A stretch of 6,494 nt of DNA from Propionibacteriaceae bacterium (GCA_020438595.1 JAGQUI010000156.1:1-6494), one strand, 5' to 3'; counted from the first letter of the stretch, positions 1 through 6,204 are shown. Notes: generated by a model not told the origin, from the letters alone. Numbers and translations are program-made.

Positions 1-691
1 CGATCGGTTCGTGGATGACGAGGGTGGCCATCCGGTCGTAGCCGGTGGCCTCCTTGTTGATCAGGACGAGGTGGGCGCCGGCGAACGCGTGGACGAGGCC
101 GGCGGCCGGGTAGACCACCAGCGACGTGCCGCCGACGATCAGCGTGTCGGCGCGGGCGAGGTGCTCGACGGCGGCGTCCATCACCGCCGGGTCGAGCGGT
201 TCCTCGTACAGCACGACGTCCGGCTTGATCACGCCGCCGCACCCGCAGGTGGGCACGCCGCTCGAGCCGAGGATCGTGTCCAGCCCGTACGCCCGGTGGC
301 AGCGCACACAGCTGTTCCGGTGCACGCTGCCGTGCAGCTCGAGCACGGAGCGCGAGCCCGCCGCCTGGTGCAGCCCGTCGATGTTCTGGGTGACGACCGC
401 GGCCAGCCGGCCCTCCTGCTCGAGCCAGGCCAGCGCGAGGTGTGCCGGGTTCGGCCTCGCGTCCGGGTAGAGCAGGTGGCTGCGGTAGTAGTCGTAGAAC
501 TCGGCGGTGTGCCGGACGAAGAAGCTGTGGCTGAGCACCTCTTCCGGCGCGAACCGTGTGCCGGTGCTGCGGCTGTACAGCCCGTCGCCGGAGCGGAAGT
601 CGGGAATGCCGCTCTCGGTCGAGACGCCGGCACCGCCGAAGAAGACGATCCGGCGGCTGCTGGTGATGATCCGGCTCAGTTCGCTGGCCAC
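1..691 (-). CDS. Sir2-family NAD-dependent protein deacetylase, 3' end missing
   Basis: This cytoplasmic enzyme removes acetyl groups from protein lysines, consuming NAD+ and releasing nicotinamide and O-acetyl-ADP-ribose. The 230 visible residues carry the sirtuin signature: [15 protein letters not shown] (20-34) for NAD binding, TQNIDGLH (101-108), the catalytic His120 in LHGS, and zinc-ligand pairs Cys128/Cys131 and Cys149/Cys151. [12 protein letters not shown] (187-198) and INKEAT (211-216) complete the Rossmann fold. Family members run about 240-250 residues, so only some 10-20 are lost beyond base 1. The GTG at 691 is chosen because it puts the NAD motif at the usual distance from the N-terminus and is preceded by GTAGGG seven bases away; no in-frame alternative lies just upstream. 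The Tyr-x-x-Arg pair of CobB/SIRT5-type desuccinylases is not evident (the region reads FYDYYR), so simple deacetylation is more likely. It is divergent from the M20 peptidase gene. Family is certain; targets are unknown. Confidence 0.96.
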   Translation of the reverse strand, partial: MASELSRIITSSRRIVFFGGAGVSTESGIPDFRSGDGLYSRSTGTRFAPEEVLSHSFFVRHTAEFYDYYRSHLLYPDARPNPAHLALAWLEQEGRLAAVVTQNIDGLHQAAGSRSVLELHGSVHRNSCVRCHRAYGLDTILGSSGVPTCGCGGVIKPDVVLYEEPLDPAVMDAAVEHLARADTLIVGGTSLVVYPAAGLVHAFAGAHLVLINKEATGYDRMATLVIHEPI

Positions 692-766
692 GGATGCGAC
701 CCTACGCCGCTCACACCCGGGCTCCCGGCCGTGAGATTGTCAGCGGACGGGGAATAGGCTCCCGCC
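692..766. promoter_or_regulatory. Divergent intergenic region between sirtuin and M20 peptidase genes
   Basis: These 75 bases separate two genes that read away from each other, so both promoters must lie here or inside the flanking genes. The stretch 731-756 is less GC-rich than its surroundings. On the plus strand I see one -10-like hexamer (755-760). On the minus strand I find no convincing promoter for the sirtuin gene. No clear inverted repeat suggests an operator. Confidence 0.5.
755..760 (+). promoter_or_regulatory. Candidate -10 element (TAGGCT) for a leaderless M20 transcript
   Basis: TAGGCT fits the actinobacterial TAnnnT -10 pattern and is followed by six bases (CCCGCC) and then the ATG at 767, so transcription would start at or next to the A of the start codon. 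The only purine-rich stretch upstream, GGGGA at 749-753, is 13 bases from the ATG, too far for a good ribosome binding site. Both points favour leaderless translation, common in actinobacteria. A -35 is not clear: TGAGAT at 732-737 has 17-bp spacing but poor match. Confidence 0.35.
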
Positions 767-2137
767 ATGCACGCCGCGTTCGCCGCACCCGCCGATGCCA
801 CGCCGGCCCGTCCCGGGATCGAGGAGCGGCTGACCGCGCTGATCCGCGTCCCGACCGTCTCCGCCGAGGGGACCGCCACCGGCGACGGCCCGTTCGAGGA
901 CCTGGTCGCCCTGCTCGCCGAGCTCTACCCGCTCCTCCGCGAGCACCTGCCCTGCGAGCGGATCGGCGGACTGGGCCTTGTGTACACGTGGATCGGCGCG
1001 GACGCCGAAGCGGATCCGGTCGTGCTGATGGCGCACTACGACGTAGTACCCGTCGCCGGGCAGGAGGCCGAGTGGAGCGTGCCTCCCTTCGAGGGACGGA
1101 TCGCCGACGGCACGGTCTGGGGACGCGGCGCCCTCGACGACAAGGGCGCCCTGTGCACCCTCTTCGACGCGGTCGAGAACCTGCTTGCCGAGGGCTGGGC
1201 GCCGCCGCGGACGGTGCTGCTCTGCCTCGGCCCCGACGAGGAGGTGCACGGCGCCGTCGCGAAGCTGATCGCCCAGACCCTGAAGGGCCGCGGCGTGCGG
1301 CCGTGGCTGGTGCTCGACGAGGGCGGCGCGATCACCGAGATCCCGTTCCCCGGGGTTCGCGGCGCCTTCGCGATGGTCGGGCTGGCCGAGAAGGGCGTGA
1401 TGGCGGTCGAACTGCGCGCCGAAGGGACGGGCGGGCACGCGTCCGCGCCCACCGGGCTGACCGCGGTCGGACGGGTGGCCCGCGCGGTCGCCCGGCTGAA
1501 CCGCAACCCGTTCGACATCCGCATGCCGCGCACCGTGGTGAGCCTGCTCGCGGCGCTCGCCGAGCATGCCGAACCCGCCTACGCGAGGGCGTGGCGACTG
1601 GCCGCGTCCACCCCCTGGCTGGCCGCCCGCCTGCTCGCCGCCGCCGGGGGAGCGGACGGTGCCGCGCTCGTCCGGACCAGCCTCGCAGCCACCATGCTGT
1701 CGGGCGGCAGCAGTGCCAACGTGCTGCCCTCGAGCGCGTCCGCGATGCTGAACATCCGGGTGAACGTCGGCGAGACCACCGCAGGGGTGGTCGCCCGGTT
1801 GCGGCGCGTGATCGCCGACCCGAAGGTGTCCGTCCGGGTCGTCGAGGGCGACGAGCCGACCCCGGAGTCGCCGTCCGATGGCGCCCAGTTCGCCCTGATC
1901 GCGGCCAGCGTGGACGCCGGCTACCCGGGCGTCGCGACCATCCCGTACCTCACCACCGCGGCCACGGACGGACGGCACTGGCACCGCTTCGCCCCCGCCG
2001 TGTACCGGTTCGCCCCCCTCTACATCCCCGACGCCGAGCGCGCCGGCATCCACGGACGCGACGAGCGGGTGGCGATCGACAGCCTCGTCCGCGGCGAACG
2101 CTGCTACCGGGCCCTGCTGAAGGGGCTGCCGGCATGA
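767..2137 (+). CDS. M20-family zinc metallopeptidase, carboxypeptidase S / PM20D1-like
   Basis: This is a di-zinc amidohydrolase predicted to cleave a C-terminal amino acid or an N-acyl group from a peptide or acyl-amino acid. All 456 residues are present with no signal peptide or membrane segment, so it should be cytoplasmic. Active-site residues are recognisable: His90 and Asp92 (AHYDVVP), bridging Asp124 (WGRGALDDKG), catalytic Glu158 and ligand Glu159 (GPDEEVHG), Asp184 (LVLDEGG) and the last ligand His404 (ATDGRHWH). The inserted dimerisation domain spans roughly 205-345 and contains GGHAS (222-226). The motifs PPFEG, WGRGALDDKG and LDEGG are closer to yeast CPS1 and mammalian PM20D1 than to ArgE or DapE. 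No strong Shine-Dalgarno precedes the ATG. The stop overlaps the start of the MFS gene by four bases, so the two are probably co-translated. The substrate cannot be told from sequence; dipeptidase activity is an alternative. Confidence 0.93.
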   Translation: MHAAFAAPADATPARPGIEERLTALIRVPTVSAEGTATGDGPFEDLVALLAELYPLLREHLPCERIGGLGLVYTWIGADAEADPVVLMAHYDVVPVAGQEAEWSVPPFEGRIADGTVWGRGALDDKGALCTLFDAVENLLAEGWAPPRTVLLCLGPDEEVHGAVAKLIAQTLKGRGVRPWLVLDEGGAITEIPFPGVRGAFAMVGLAEKGVMAVELRAEGTGGHASAPTGLTAVGRVARAVARLNRNPFDIRMPRTVVSLLAALAEHAEPAYARAWRLAASTPWLAARLLAAAGGADGAALVRTSLAATMLSGGSSANVLPSSASAMLNIRVNVGETTAGVVARLRRVIADPKVSVRVVEGDEPTPESPSDGAQFALIAASVDAGYPGVATIPYLTTAATDGRHWHRFAPAVYRFAPLYIPDAERAGIHGRDERVAIDSLVRGERCYRALLKGLPA

Positions 2138-3585
2138 GCGGCGCGCAGGGGAGCGCGATCGACCCGGGCAGGGTGCGCTTCGGCGCGCTCGGCGCCGTGG
2201 TCGGCTTCCTGGTCTTCGTGGAGCTCACCAGCGGTGTGATCCAGGGCTTCTACACCCCGCTGCTCACCGACATCGCCCGCCACTTCGGCGTGCCGGACGC
2301 GGACGTGAACTGGCTCGAGGGCGGGCAGGCGATGGTGGCCGCGATCGTGATCCCCGCGTTCGCCAAGCTCGGCGACATGATCGGGCACCGCCGCATGCTG
2401 CTGGTCTCCACCGCCCTCACCGCCGTCGCCAGCGCCGCCATGCCCCTGACCGGCAACTTCTGGCTGTTCCTGCTCGCCTGGTCGCTGCAGGGCTTCTACG
2501 TGGTGTGGCTGCCGCTGGAGACCGCGCTGGTCTTCTCCCGGGCCCGCCCCAGCGGGCACCCGGCCGCGCTCACCCGCCGGGCCGCCGGGCTGCTGGTCGG
2601 CGCCCTGGAGATCGGCGTGATCCTGGCCGCGCTCTCCGCGGGCCAGCTGATCGGCGTGATCCCGTTGCCGTACATCCTGTGGATCCCCGCCGTGGCGGTG
2701 GCGGCGTGCTTCTTCGTGATCCTGTTCGGCGTGAAGGAGTCACCCGAACTGCACGGTGGCCGGTTCGACGCGGTCGGGCTGGTTCTCGTCGCCGTCGCCC
2801 TGCTCGCCTTCACCGGCGGACTGTTCCTGCTCCGCGTGAACGGGCCGGGCAGCCCGCTCGTCTGGGCGGCCCTGGTCGCCGGGCTCGCGACCTTCTACCC
2901 GTTCGTCCGCTGGGAGCTGCGCCAGGCCGACCCGGTGGTCGACGTGCGGATGTTCGCCGACTCGTCCCTGTGGCCGGTGTTCCTCACCGCGGGACTGTTC
3001 GGCGTCAGCGTGCTCGGTGCGCAGGCGCCGCTGTCCACCTACGCGCGCACCGATCCGTCCACCTACGGCTACGGGCTCGGCGCGAGCAGCGGCCTCACGT
3101 CGATCCTGATCGGCATCTACGTGCTGACCCTGGCCGCCGGGGCGCTGCTGCTGCCGGTGGTGACCCGGTTCGTCACCCCGCGCTGGGCGCTCGTCGGCGC
3201 CAGCGGGCTCGTCGCGACCGGCTACCTGCTGTTCCTGCCGTTCCACGCCACGTTCGGCCAGACCGTGACCAACATGGTGATCGCGGGGCTCGGCTCCGGC
3301 GCGCTGGTCGCCGCCCTGCCCGCGGCCGCGGCGTCCGCGGCTCCGCACGGCCAGACCGGGGTGGCGACCGGGCTGACGAACTCGGTCAAGACGGTCGGCG
3401 GCGCGATCGCGTCCGCCGTGTTCGGGATCGCGCTCGCCACCCACGCCGACGGCTCGGCCGCCGGCACGGCCGGCTCCTTCAGCGGCTACGTCACCGTCTG
3501 GACGGTGTGCGGCCTGACGGCGCTCGCCGCCGCGATCGCGCTGCTCTTCGTGCCGCGGACGGCGTTCAGCGACGGGGTGGTGTAG
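2134..3585 (+). CDS. MFS transporter, DHA2 (EmrB/QacA-like), about 14 TM helices
   Basis: This inner-membrane secondary transporter is probably a proton-coupled exporter of small molecules. The 483 residues contain about 14 hydrophobic segments, near 16-40, 64-78, 88-105, 108-127, 149-172, 180-200, 213-233, 241-258, 279-300, 320-342, 349-370, 378-401, 416-436 and 452-473, matching the DHA2 layout. MFS motif A is seen as KLGDMIGHRR (78-87) between helices 2 and 3. Helix 1 carries Glu30 where many DHA2 proteins have Asp. The ATG at 2134 overlaps the upstream stop as ATGA and is preceded by GAAGGGG (2119-2125) eight bases away, which decides the start; the same frame stays open much further upstream, but that part lies across the M20 gene. 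It shares a transcript with the M20 hydrolase, so export of a hydrolysis product or import of its substrate is possible. It converges on the kinase-like gene with a 7-bp gap. The substrate is unknown. Confidence 0.92.
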   Translation: MSGAQGSAIDPGRVRFGALGAVVGFLVFVELTSGVIQGFYTPLLTDIARHFGVPDADVNWLEGGQAMVAAIVIPAFAKLGDMIGHRRMLLVSTALTAVASAAMPLTGNFWLFLLAWSLQGFYVVWLPLETALVFSRARPSGHPAALTRRAAGLLVGALEIGVILAALSAGQLIGVIPLPYILWIPAVAVAACFFVILFGVKESPELHGGRFDAVGLVLVAVALLAFTGGLFLLRVNGPGSPLVWAALVAGLATFYPFVRWELRQADPVVDVRMFADSSLWPVFLTAGLFGVSVLGAQAPLSTYARTDPSTYGYGLGASSGLTSILIGIYVLTLAAGALLLPVVTRFVTPRWALVGASGLVATGYLLFLPFHATFGQTVTNMVIAGLGSGALVAALPAAAASAAPHGQTGVATGLTNSVKTVGGAIASAVFGIALATHADGSAAGTAGSFSGYVTVWTVCGLTALAAAIALLFVPRTAFSDGVV

Positions 3586-3592
3586 CGGACGA

Positions 3593-4246
3593 TCAGTCCT
3601 TCGCGGCGCGGTCGGCCAAGGCCTTGTCGACGGTGTCGGCCAGCACGGGGTCCACCGTGAGGTGCGCCGCCTGGCGGGCATCCCCGGCCGCGGCGGGACG
3701 CGCCTGCAGGGCTTCGACGATCTGCGCGACGGCCTCGGCATCCGGGGTGTCGGAGGTGTCCACCACGAGGTCGTAGGCGGACTCGTCCGCCCAGTCGGCA
3801 CCGTAGAACAGCCGGACGAACCGTGCGCGGAGCTCGTCGTCGGCCTTGACCAGCTCGGCCGCCTCGGCCGCACCGAGTTCGTCGCGCTTGCCCACCCGGC
3901 GGGCGCGCGCGGCGTCGGTCGCCCTGACGAAAACGTTCAGCACGTCGGCCATGTCGGCGAGAACCCGGTAGCCGCCGCGGCCGAGGATCACGACGTTCCC
4001 CCGCGCGGCGATCGCCGCGATGGTCTGGTTCATCATCTCGATCGTCGCCGTGCTGTTCTCGTCGAACAGTTCCCAGATCTTGGGCTTGCGGTCGTAGATC
4101 AGGTTCAGCCGGGTCAGCCCGTACTGGCGGATCACCTTGTTGATCAGCGACTTGTCGGCGAACTCGTAGCCAAGCTCCTGCGCCAGTGCCCGGGCGATCC
4201 GCGCGCCATGGGTGCCGACCTGGCGGGAGATGGTGATGACGGCCAT
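3593..4246 (-). CDS. Cytidylate kinase-like P-loop family protein
   Basis: This 217-residue protein belongs to the cytidylate-kinase-like family (Pfam Cytidylate_kin2 type), related to CMP kinases but of undefined substrate. The N-terminus MAVITISRQVGTHGARIARAL holds the family's modified P-loop: ISRQ followed by GTHGAR (11-16), without the lysine of a classic GxxxxGK[ST]. That is normal for this family, whose usual form is SRxxGSGGxxIA. Next come YEFADKSLI (27-35), ILGRGGYRVL (87-96), a basic RARRVGKRDEL stretch (114-124) and the LID-like region ending YDLVVDTSD (158-166). The alanine-rich C-terminus (about 183-217) looks variable. The ATG at 4246 is chosen over one at 4327 because AGAGGAGA sits four bases upstream and the family begins with this exact motif. 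It has its own promoter region and is separated by 106 bp from the HAD gene. Nucleotide kinase activity is plausible but unproven. Confidence 0.88.
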   Translation of the reverse strand: MAVITISRQVGTHGARIARALAQELGYEFADKSLINKVIRQYGLTRLNLIYDRKPKIWELFDENSTATIEMMNQTIAAIAARGNVVILGRGGYRVLADMADVLNVFVRATDAARARRVGKRDELGAAEAAELVKADDELRARFVRLFYGADWADESAYDLVVDTSDTPDAEAVAQIVEALQARPAAAGDARQAAHLTVDPVLADTVDKALADRAAKD

Positions 4247-4250
4247 GGTG

Positions 4251-4258
4251 TCTCCTCT
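4251..4258 (-). promoter_or_regulatory. Strong Shine-Dalgarno (AGAGGAGA) fixing the kinase-like start
   Basis: On the minus strand AGAGGAGA lies four bases before the ATG at 4246, with AGGAG as the anti-SD core. It is among the best ribosome binding sites in the window. It rules in the 4246 start and argues against the longer open frame from 4327. Confidence 0.8.
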
Positions 4259-4279
4259 GTGTGCGAACCTCGATGTCCG

Positions 4280-4294
4280 TATGTTCTGACAATA
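4280..4294. promoter_or_regulatory. AT-rich imperfect palindrome upstream of the kinase-like gene
   Basis: TATGTTCTGACAATA has ten of fourteen positions symmetric about the central base 4287, and it is an unusually AT-rich island in this DNA. On the minus strand it contains TATTGT (4294-4289), a TAnnnT -10 candidate that would give a leader of about 35 bases before the ATG at 4246. A repressor site overlapping the promoter would look like this, but a plain promoter would also be AT-rich. No good -35 is visible. Confidence 0.35.
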
Positions 4295-4305
4295 CCGGGC
4301 GACGA

Positions 4306-4340
4306 GACCCCCGCGGGAGGGTCCCACCGAAAATCGGGAC
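4306..4340 (-). terminator. Candidate transcription terminator after the HAD gene
   Basis: Starting 13 bases past the HAD stop, two inverted repeats follow each other. GTCCC (4340-4336) pairs with GGGAC (4325-4321) around a loop containing TTTT, and GACCC (4323-4319) pairs with GGGTC (4310-4306) around an eight-base GC-rich loop. They share bases 4321-4323, so they are mutually exclusive. Neither is followed by a T-run, so this is not a classic intrinsic terminator, though actinobacterial terminators often lack one. Confidence 0.35.
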
Positions 4341-4352
4341 GGAATCCGGCGA

Positions 4353-5174
4353 TCAGCCCAGCAGGTCCAGCACCGTCAGCCCGACCCCGTCCGCGTCGTT
4401 GCCCGGCACCACCGGGAAGCCGGCCCGCAGCAGGCTGGCGTGCCCGTTGGCCACCACGTACCCCCGTCCCGCCCAGGCAAGCATGGCCTGGTCGTTCGGC
4501 ATGTCGCCGAACGCGACCACCTCGCCCGCCCCGATGCCGAGCTCGTCGCACAGCAGCGCCAGCGTGCTCGCCTTGGTCACGCCCGGTGCGCTCAGTTCGA
4601 GCAGGCCGTACGTGCCGGCGACGATCGAGTGGGTCTGGGTGAGCCGCTCGCCGACCACGGCGAACGCCCGGTCGGCGAGCTCGTCGCTGTCGAGGTCGGT
4701 GTGGTAGCCGAGCAGCTTGATCACGGGGCCGATCCGGTCGGCCAATGTGTGCAGGTCGGTCATCACTGAGCCGGAGGACGCCCGCTCCGCCGAAGGGCAG
4801 CCGGGCTCGCAGCCGAAGCCGGTGGGGGTCTCGAAGCCGAAGGTGGTGCCGGGGATGGCGTCGCGAAGGGCGTCGGCCACCTCGATGGCGGTGGCGGCGT
4901 CCAGGGGGAAGCTGCGCACGATCGACCGGGTGGCCAGGTCGAACACGGCCGCGCCGTTGCTGACGATCACCTTCGAGTGCGCCTCGGCCAGTTCGTCGAG
5001 CACGTCGAGCCAGCGCAGCGGACGCCCGGTGGCGACGACGAACGGGATGCCGAGCTCTGCGGCGCGTCGGGCGGCAGCGAGGTTGGTCGGGGAGACCCGG
5101 TGGTCCGGGCCGAGGAACGTGCCGTCCAGGTCGGTGGCGATCAGCCGGGGCCGCCCGGTCGGCACCTCGGTCAC
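4353..5174 (-). CDS. HAD-superfamily hydrolase, Cof/YbjI-type phosphatase
   Basis: This 273-residue cytoplasmic, Mg2+-dependent enzyme should dephosphorylate a small phosphorylated metabolite such as a sugar phosphate or flavin nucleotide. All four HAD motifs are present: I, DLDGT with nucleophile Asp15 and acid/base Asp17; II, Thr49 in VVATGRP; III, Lys201 in GVTKAS; IV, GDMPND with Asp224 and Asp228. The type IIB cap occupies roughly 80-195, and the region after GVTKAS (ALLCDELGI...GEVVAFGDMPNDQAML) is typical of the Cof family. The GTG at 5174 overlaps the upstream TGA as GTGA and has no Shine-Dalgarno, so translation probably depends on ribosomes finishing the pseudokinase-like gene. A GTG three codons further in is possible but less likely. 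Its coupling to the membrane protein suggests shared expression, perhaps not shared function. The natural substrate cannot be read from the sequence. Confidence 0.92.
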   Translation of the reverse strand: MTEVPTGRPRLIATDLDGTFLGPDHRVSPTNLAAARRAAELGIPFVVATGRPLRWLDVLDELAEAHSKVIVSNGAAVFDLATRSIVRSFPLDAATAIEVADALRDAIPGTTFGFETPTGFGCEPGCPSAERASSGSVMTDLHTLADRIGPVIKLLGYHTDLDSDELADRAFAVVGERLTQTHSIVAGTYGLLELSAPGVTKASTLALLCDELGIGAGEVVAFGDMPNDQAMLAWAGRGYVVANGHASLLRAGFPVVPGNDADGVGLTVLDLLG

Positions 5175-6043
5175 AGCCGCGAGTTCGGGGTCGGGGAGCC
5201 CGGACCGGACGGGGACCCGGATGCCGGTGACGGCGAGCCCGACTGCGGGGACGGGGACGGTGAGCCGGACGACGGGGATGGCGAGCCCGACTCCGGCGAC
5301 GGCGAGCCGGACTGCGGGGACGGTGATCCGGACTGCGGGGACGGCGACCCGGACCCGTTCGTCGGCACCGGCGGCGGCGGGGCGACCTGGGGCGCCTGCT
5401 GGAAGATCAAGATGGCGATCAGGACCGCCAGCGCCGCCAGCAGCAGCATCAGCAGCCACGAGGCGAGGATGGACAGCCAGCCCGCGCGGTCGTGGCGTCC
5501 GGGCCAGGGCAGCGGCCACAGCTTCGCGATGCCTGGGCGGGTGCGGTCGATCCAGTGCAACCGGTAGTCGGGGCCGGTGGGGGTGCCCTGCAACGGCACT
5601 TCGGACAGGTCCACCTCGGCGAGGATCCGGGACGCCTCCGCGGCCGAGGCGGGCGAGGCGTCGTAGGCCAGCGCGACCCACGGCGTGGCCGGGGTCTCCT
5701 CGCCGATCCGCGGGTCGTCGTTCTGGTCGTCGGTGTAGCGGCGGGCCAGCCGGCCGTCCCCCTGGCCGTGGCCGCCGCGCGCCAGCACGGTGTCGATGTG
5801 CATCTGGTTGACGGTGCCGGCGAACCGCTCCCTGGCCCCGGCGTCCGCGGCCGCACCCTCGGACAGCAGGATCAGCATCGTGGGCGTGTTGGCCTGGTCG
5901 TGCCCGATGTAGGCCACGCCGGACGGGGCCGCCACCAGCCGCGCGTCCAGCCAGTAGTCGCCGACCTTCGGCGGGTCCGAGGGCAGCAGCGGGGAGAGCC
6001 GTGGCGGCTGCGGGCCGTCGCTCGGCGGTTCCGGTGCGCTCAT
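5171..6043 (-). CDS. Membrane protein with degenerate Ser/Thr-kinase N-lobe and Gly-Ser-Pro tail
   Basis: This 290-residue protein matches no functional family I can name. Residues about 20-128 follow the order of an actinobacterial Ser/Thr kinase N-lobe: [18 protein letters not shown] (19-36), SGVAYIGHD (41-49), DAGARERF (67-74) and PWVALAYD (121-128). Those kinases show GxYxLxxRLGxGGMGxVYLGxD, DPxxRxRF and PWLATxY at these places. The glycine loop is lost (VAAPSGVA, 37-44), the VALK lysine is replaced (TMLILL, 55-60), and there is no HRD or DFG segment, so it cannot be an active kinase. After a basic, tryptophan-rich stretch ([13 protein letters not shown], 174-186), one helix (about 189-213) leads to a tail of Gly-Ser-Pro repeats (232-288). 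By the positive-inside rule the N-lobe is cytoplasmic and the tail extracellular. The ATG at 6043 has GGGA five to eight bases upstream; an in-frame ATG at 6085 would add 14 residues. It overlaps the HAD start and is divergent from moxR. The kinase relationship is from eye alignment. Confidence 0.8.
   Translation of the reverse strand: MSAPEPPSDGPQPPRLSPLLPSDPPKVGDYWLDARLVAAPSGVAYIGHDQANTPTMLILLSEGAAADAGARERFAGTVNQMHIDTVLARGGHGQGDGRLARRYTDDQNDDPRIGEETPATPWVALAYDASPASAAEASRILAEVDLSEVPLQGTPTGPDYRLHWIDRTRPGIAKLWPLPWPGRHDRAGWLSILASWLLMLLLAALAVLIAILIFQQAPQVAPPPPVPTNGSGSPSPQSGSPSPQSGSPSPESGSPSPSSGSPSPSPQSGSPSPASGSPSGPGSPTPNSRL
5180..5350 (-). repeat. 21-bp tandem repeats encoding GSPSPxS
   Basis: Eight in-frame units make up the C-terminal tail of the pseudokinase-like protein. 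Most are 21 bp (GSPSP plus two residues); the fifth is 27 bp through an extra Ser-Pro, and the seventh is 18 bp. The two units nearest the membrane share nearly identical DNA (CACCGTCCCCGCAGTCC and its neighbour), while those nearest the stop have diverged, implying recent duplication at the membrane-proximal end. Copy number could vary between strains. The low-complexity DNA also opens long shadow frames on the other strand. Confidence 0.85.
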
Positions 6044-6125
6044 CTCGTCCCATCGTCGTGCGGGCCGGTCCCGCGGTGCCCCCATTGTGCCGTACGCCCC
6101 CAGCCGTCGACCGGCACGGGTGCGC

Positions 6126-6151
6126 GCACAGGGAACGTGCACAGGGAACGT
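6126..6151 (+). repeat. Perfect 13-bp tandem direct repeat upstream of moxR
   Basis: GCACAGGGAACGT occurs twice back to back (6126-6138 and 6139-6151) with no mismatch and no spacer. Each copy contains GGGAAC, which resembles the -35 of several actinobacterial ECF sigma factors. It could be a two-site operator, a duplicated -35, or an incidental slippage duplication. A 13-bp period places the copies slightly over one helical turn apart. Confidence 0.8.
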
Positions 6152-6172
6152 ACAGTGGCAGCCGGTATCGTT
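6144..6172 (+). promoter_or_regulatory. Candidate promoter for moxR (GGGAAC ... TATCGTT)
   Basis: GGGAAC at 6144-6149, inside the second repeat, is followed after 16 bases by TATCGT (6166-6171, a TAnnnT -10) and, overlapping it, by CGTT (6169-6172), the -10 core of ECF promoters. The spacing from GGAAC to GTT is 20 bases, one or two longer than the usual SigR-type 18-19. A housekeeping reading uses TATCGT alone. Either would start transcription near 6178, leaving about 40 bases of leader with the Shine-Dalgarno. Confidence 0.35.
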
Positions 6173-6204
6173 GACCCGCCTTCGCCAACGACCGAACCGG
6201 ACAC

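Noticed and set aside
11..757. Long rightward open frame opposite the sirtuin gene
   Set aside because: The minus strand here carries full sirtuin motifs with zinc cysteines and catalytic histidine. The rightward product is Arg/Ala/Val-rich low complexity with no domain, as expected opposite a GC-rich gene.
694..2133. Upstream extension of the MFS frame to a protein of about 960 residues
   Set aside because: The frame happens to be open across the M20 gene, but its product there is Arg/Gly-rich nonsense. The overlap ATG at 2134 with GAAGGGG is the real start.
2505..3776. Second rightward open frame inside and beyond the MFS gene
   Set aside because: It is the +1 shadow of the MFS helices, rich in Arg, Pro and Gly, and runs through the convergent stops without any recognisable domain.
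4247..4327. Longer N-terminus of the kinase-like protein from the ATG at 4327
   Set aside because: It would add 27 unconserved residues spanning the promoter-like palindrome, while the 4246 start has an excellent Shine-Dalgarno and the family-typical N-terminus.
5180..5350. CRISPR-like or regulatory iteron array
   Set aside because: The 21-bp units are contiguous, degenerate, without spacers, and stay in frame with a Gly-Ser-Pro protein tail, so they are coding repeats.
6120..6129. Perfect 10-bp palindrome GTGCGCGCAC as an operator
   Set aside because: Alternating GC palindromes of this length arise often in such GC-rich DNA, and it only partly overlaps the first 13-bp repeat. Not separable from chance without comparison to relatives.
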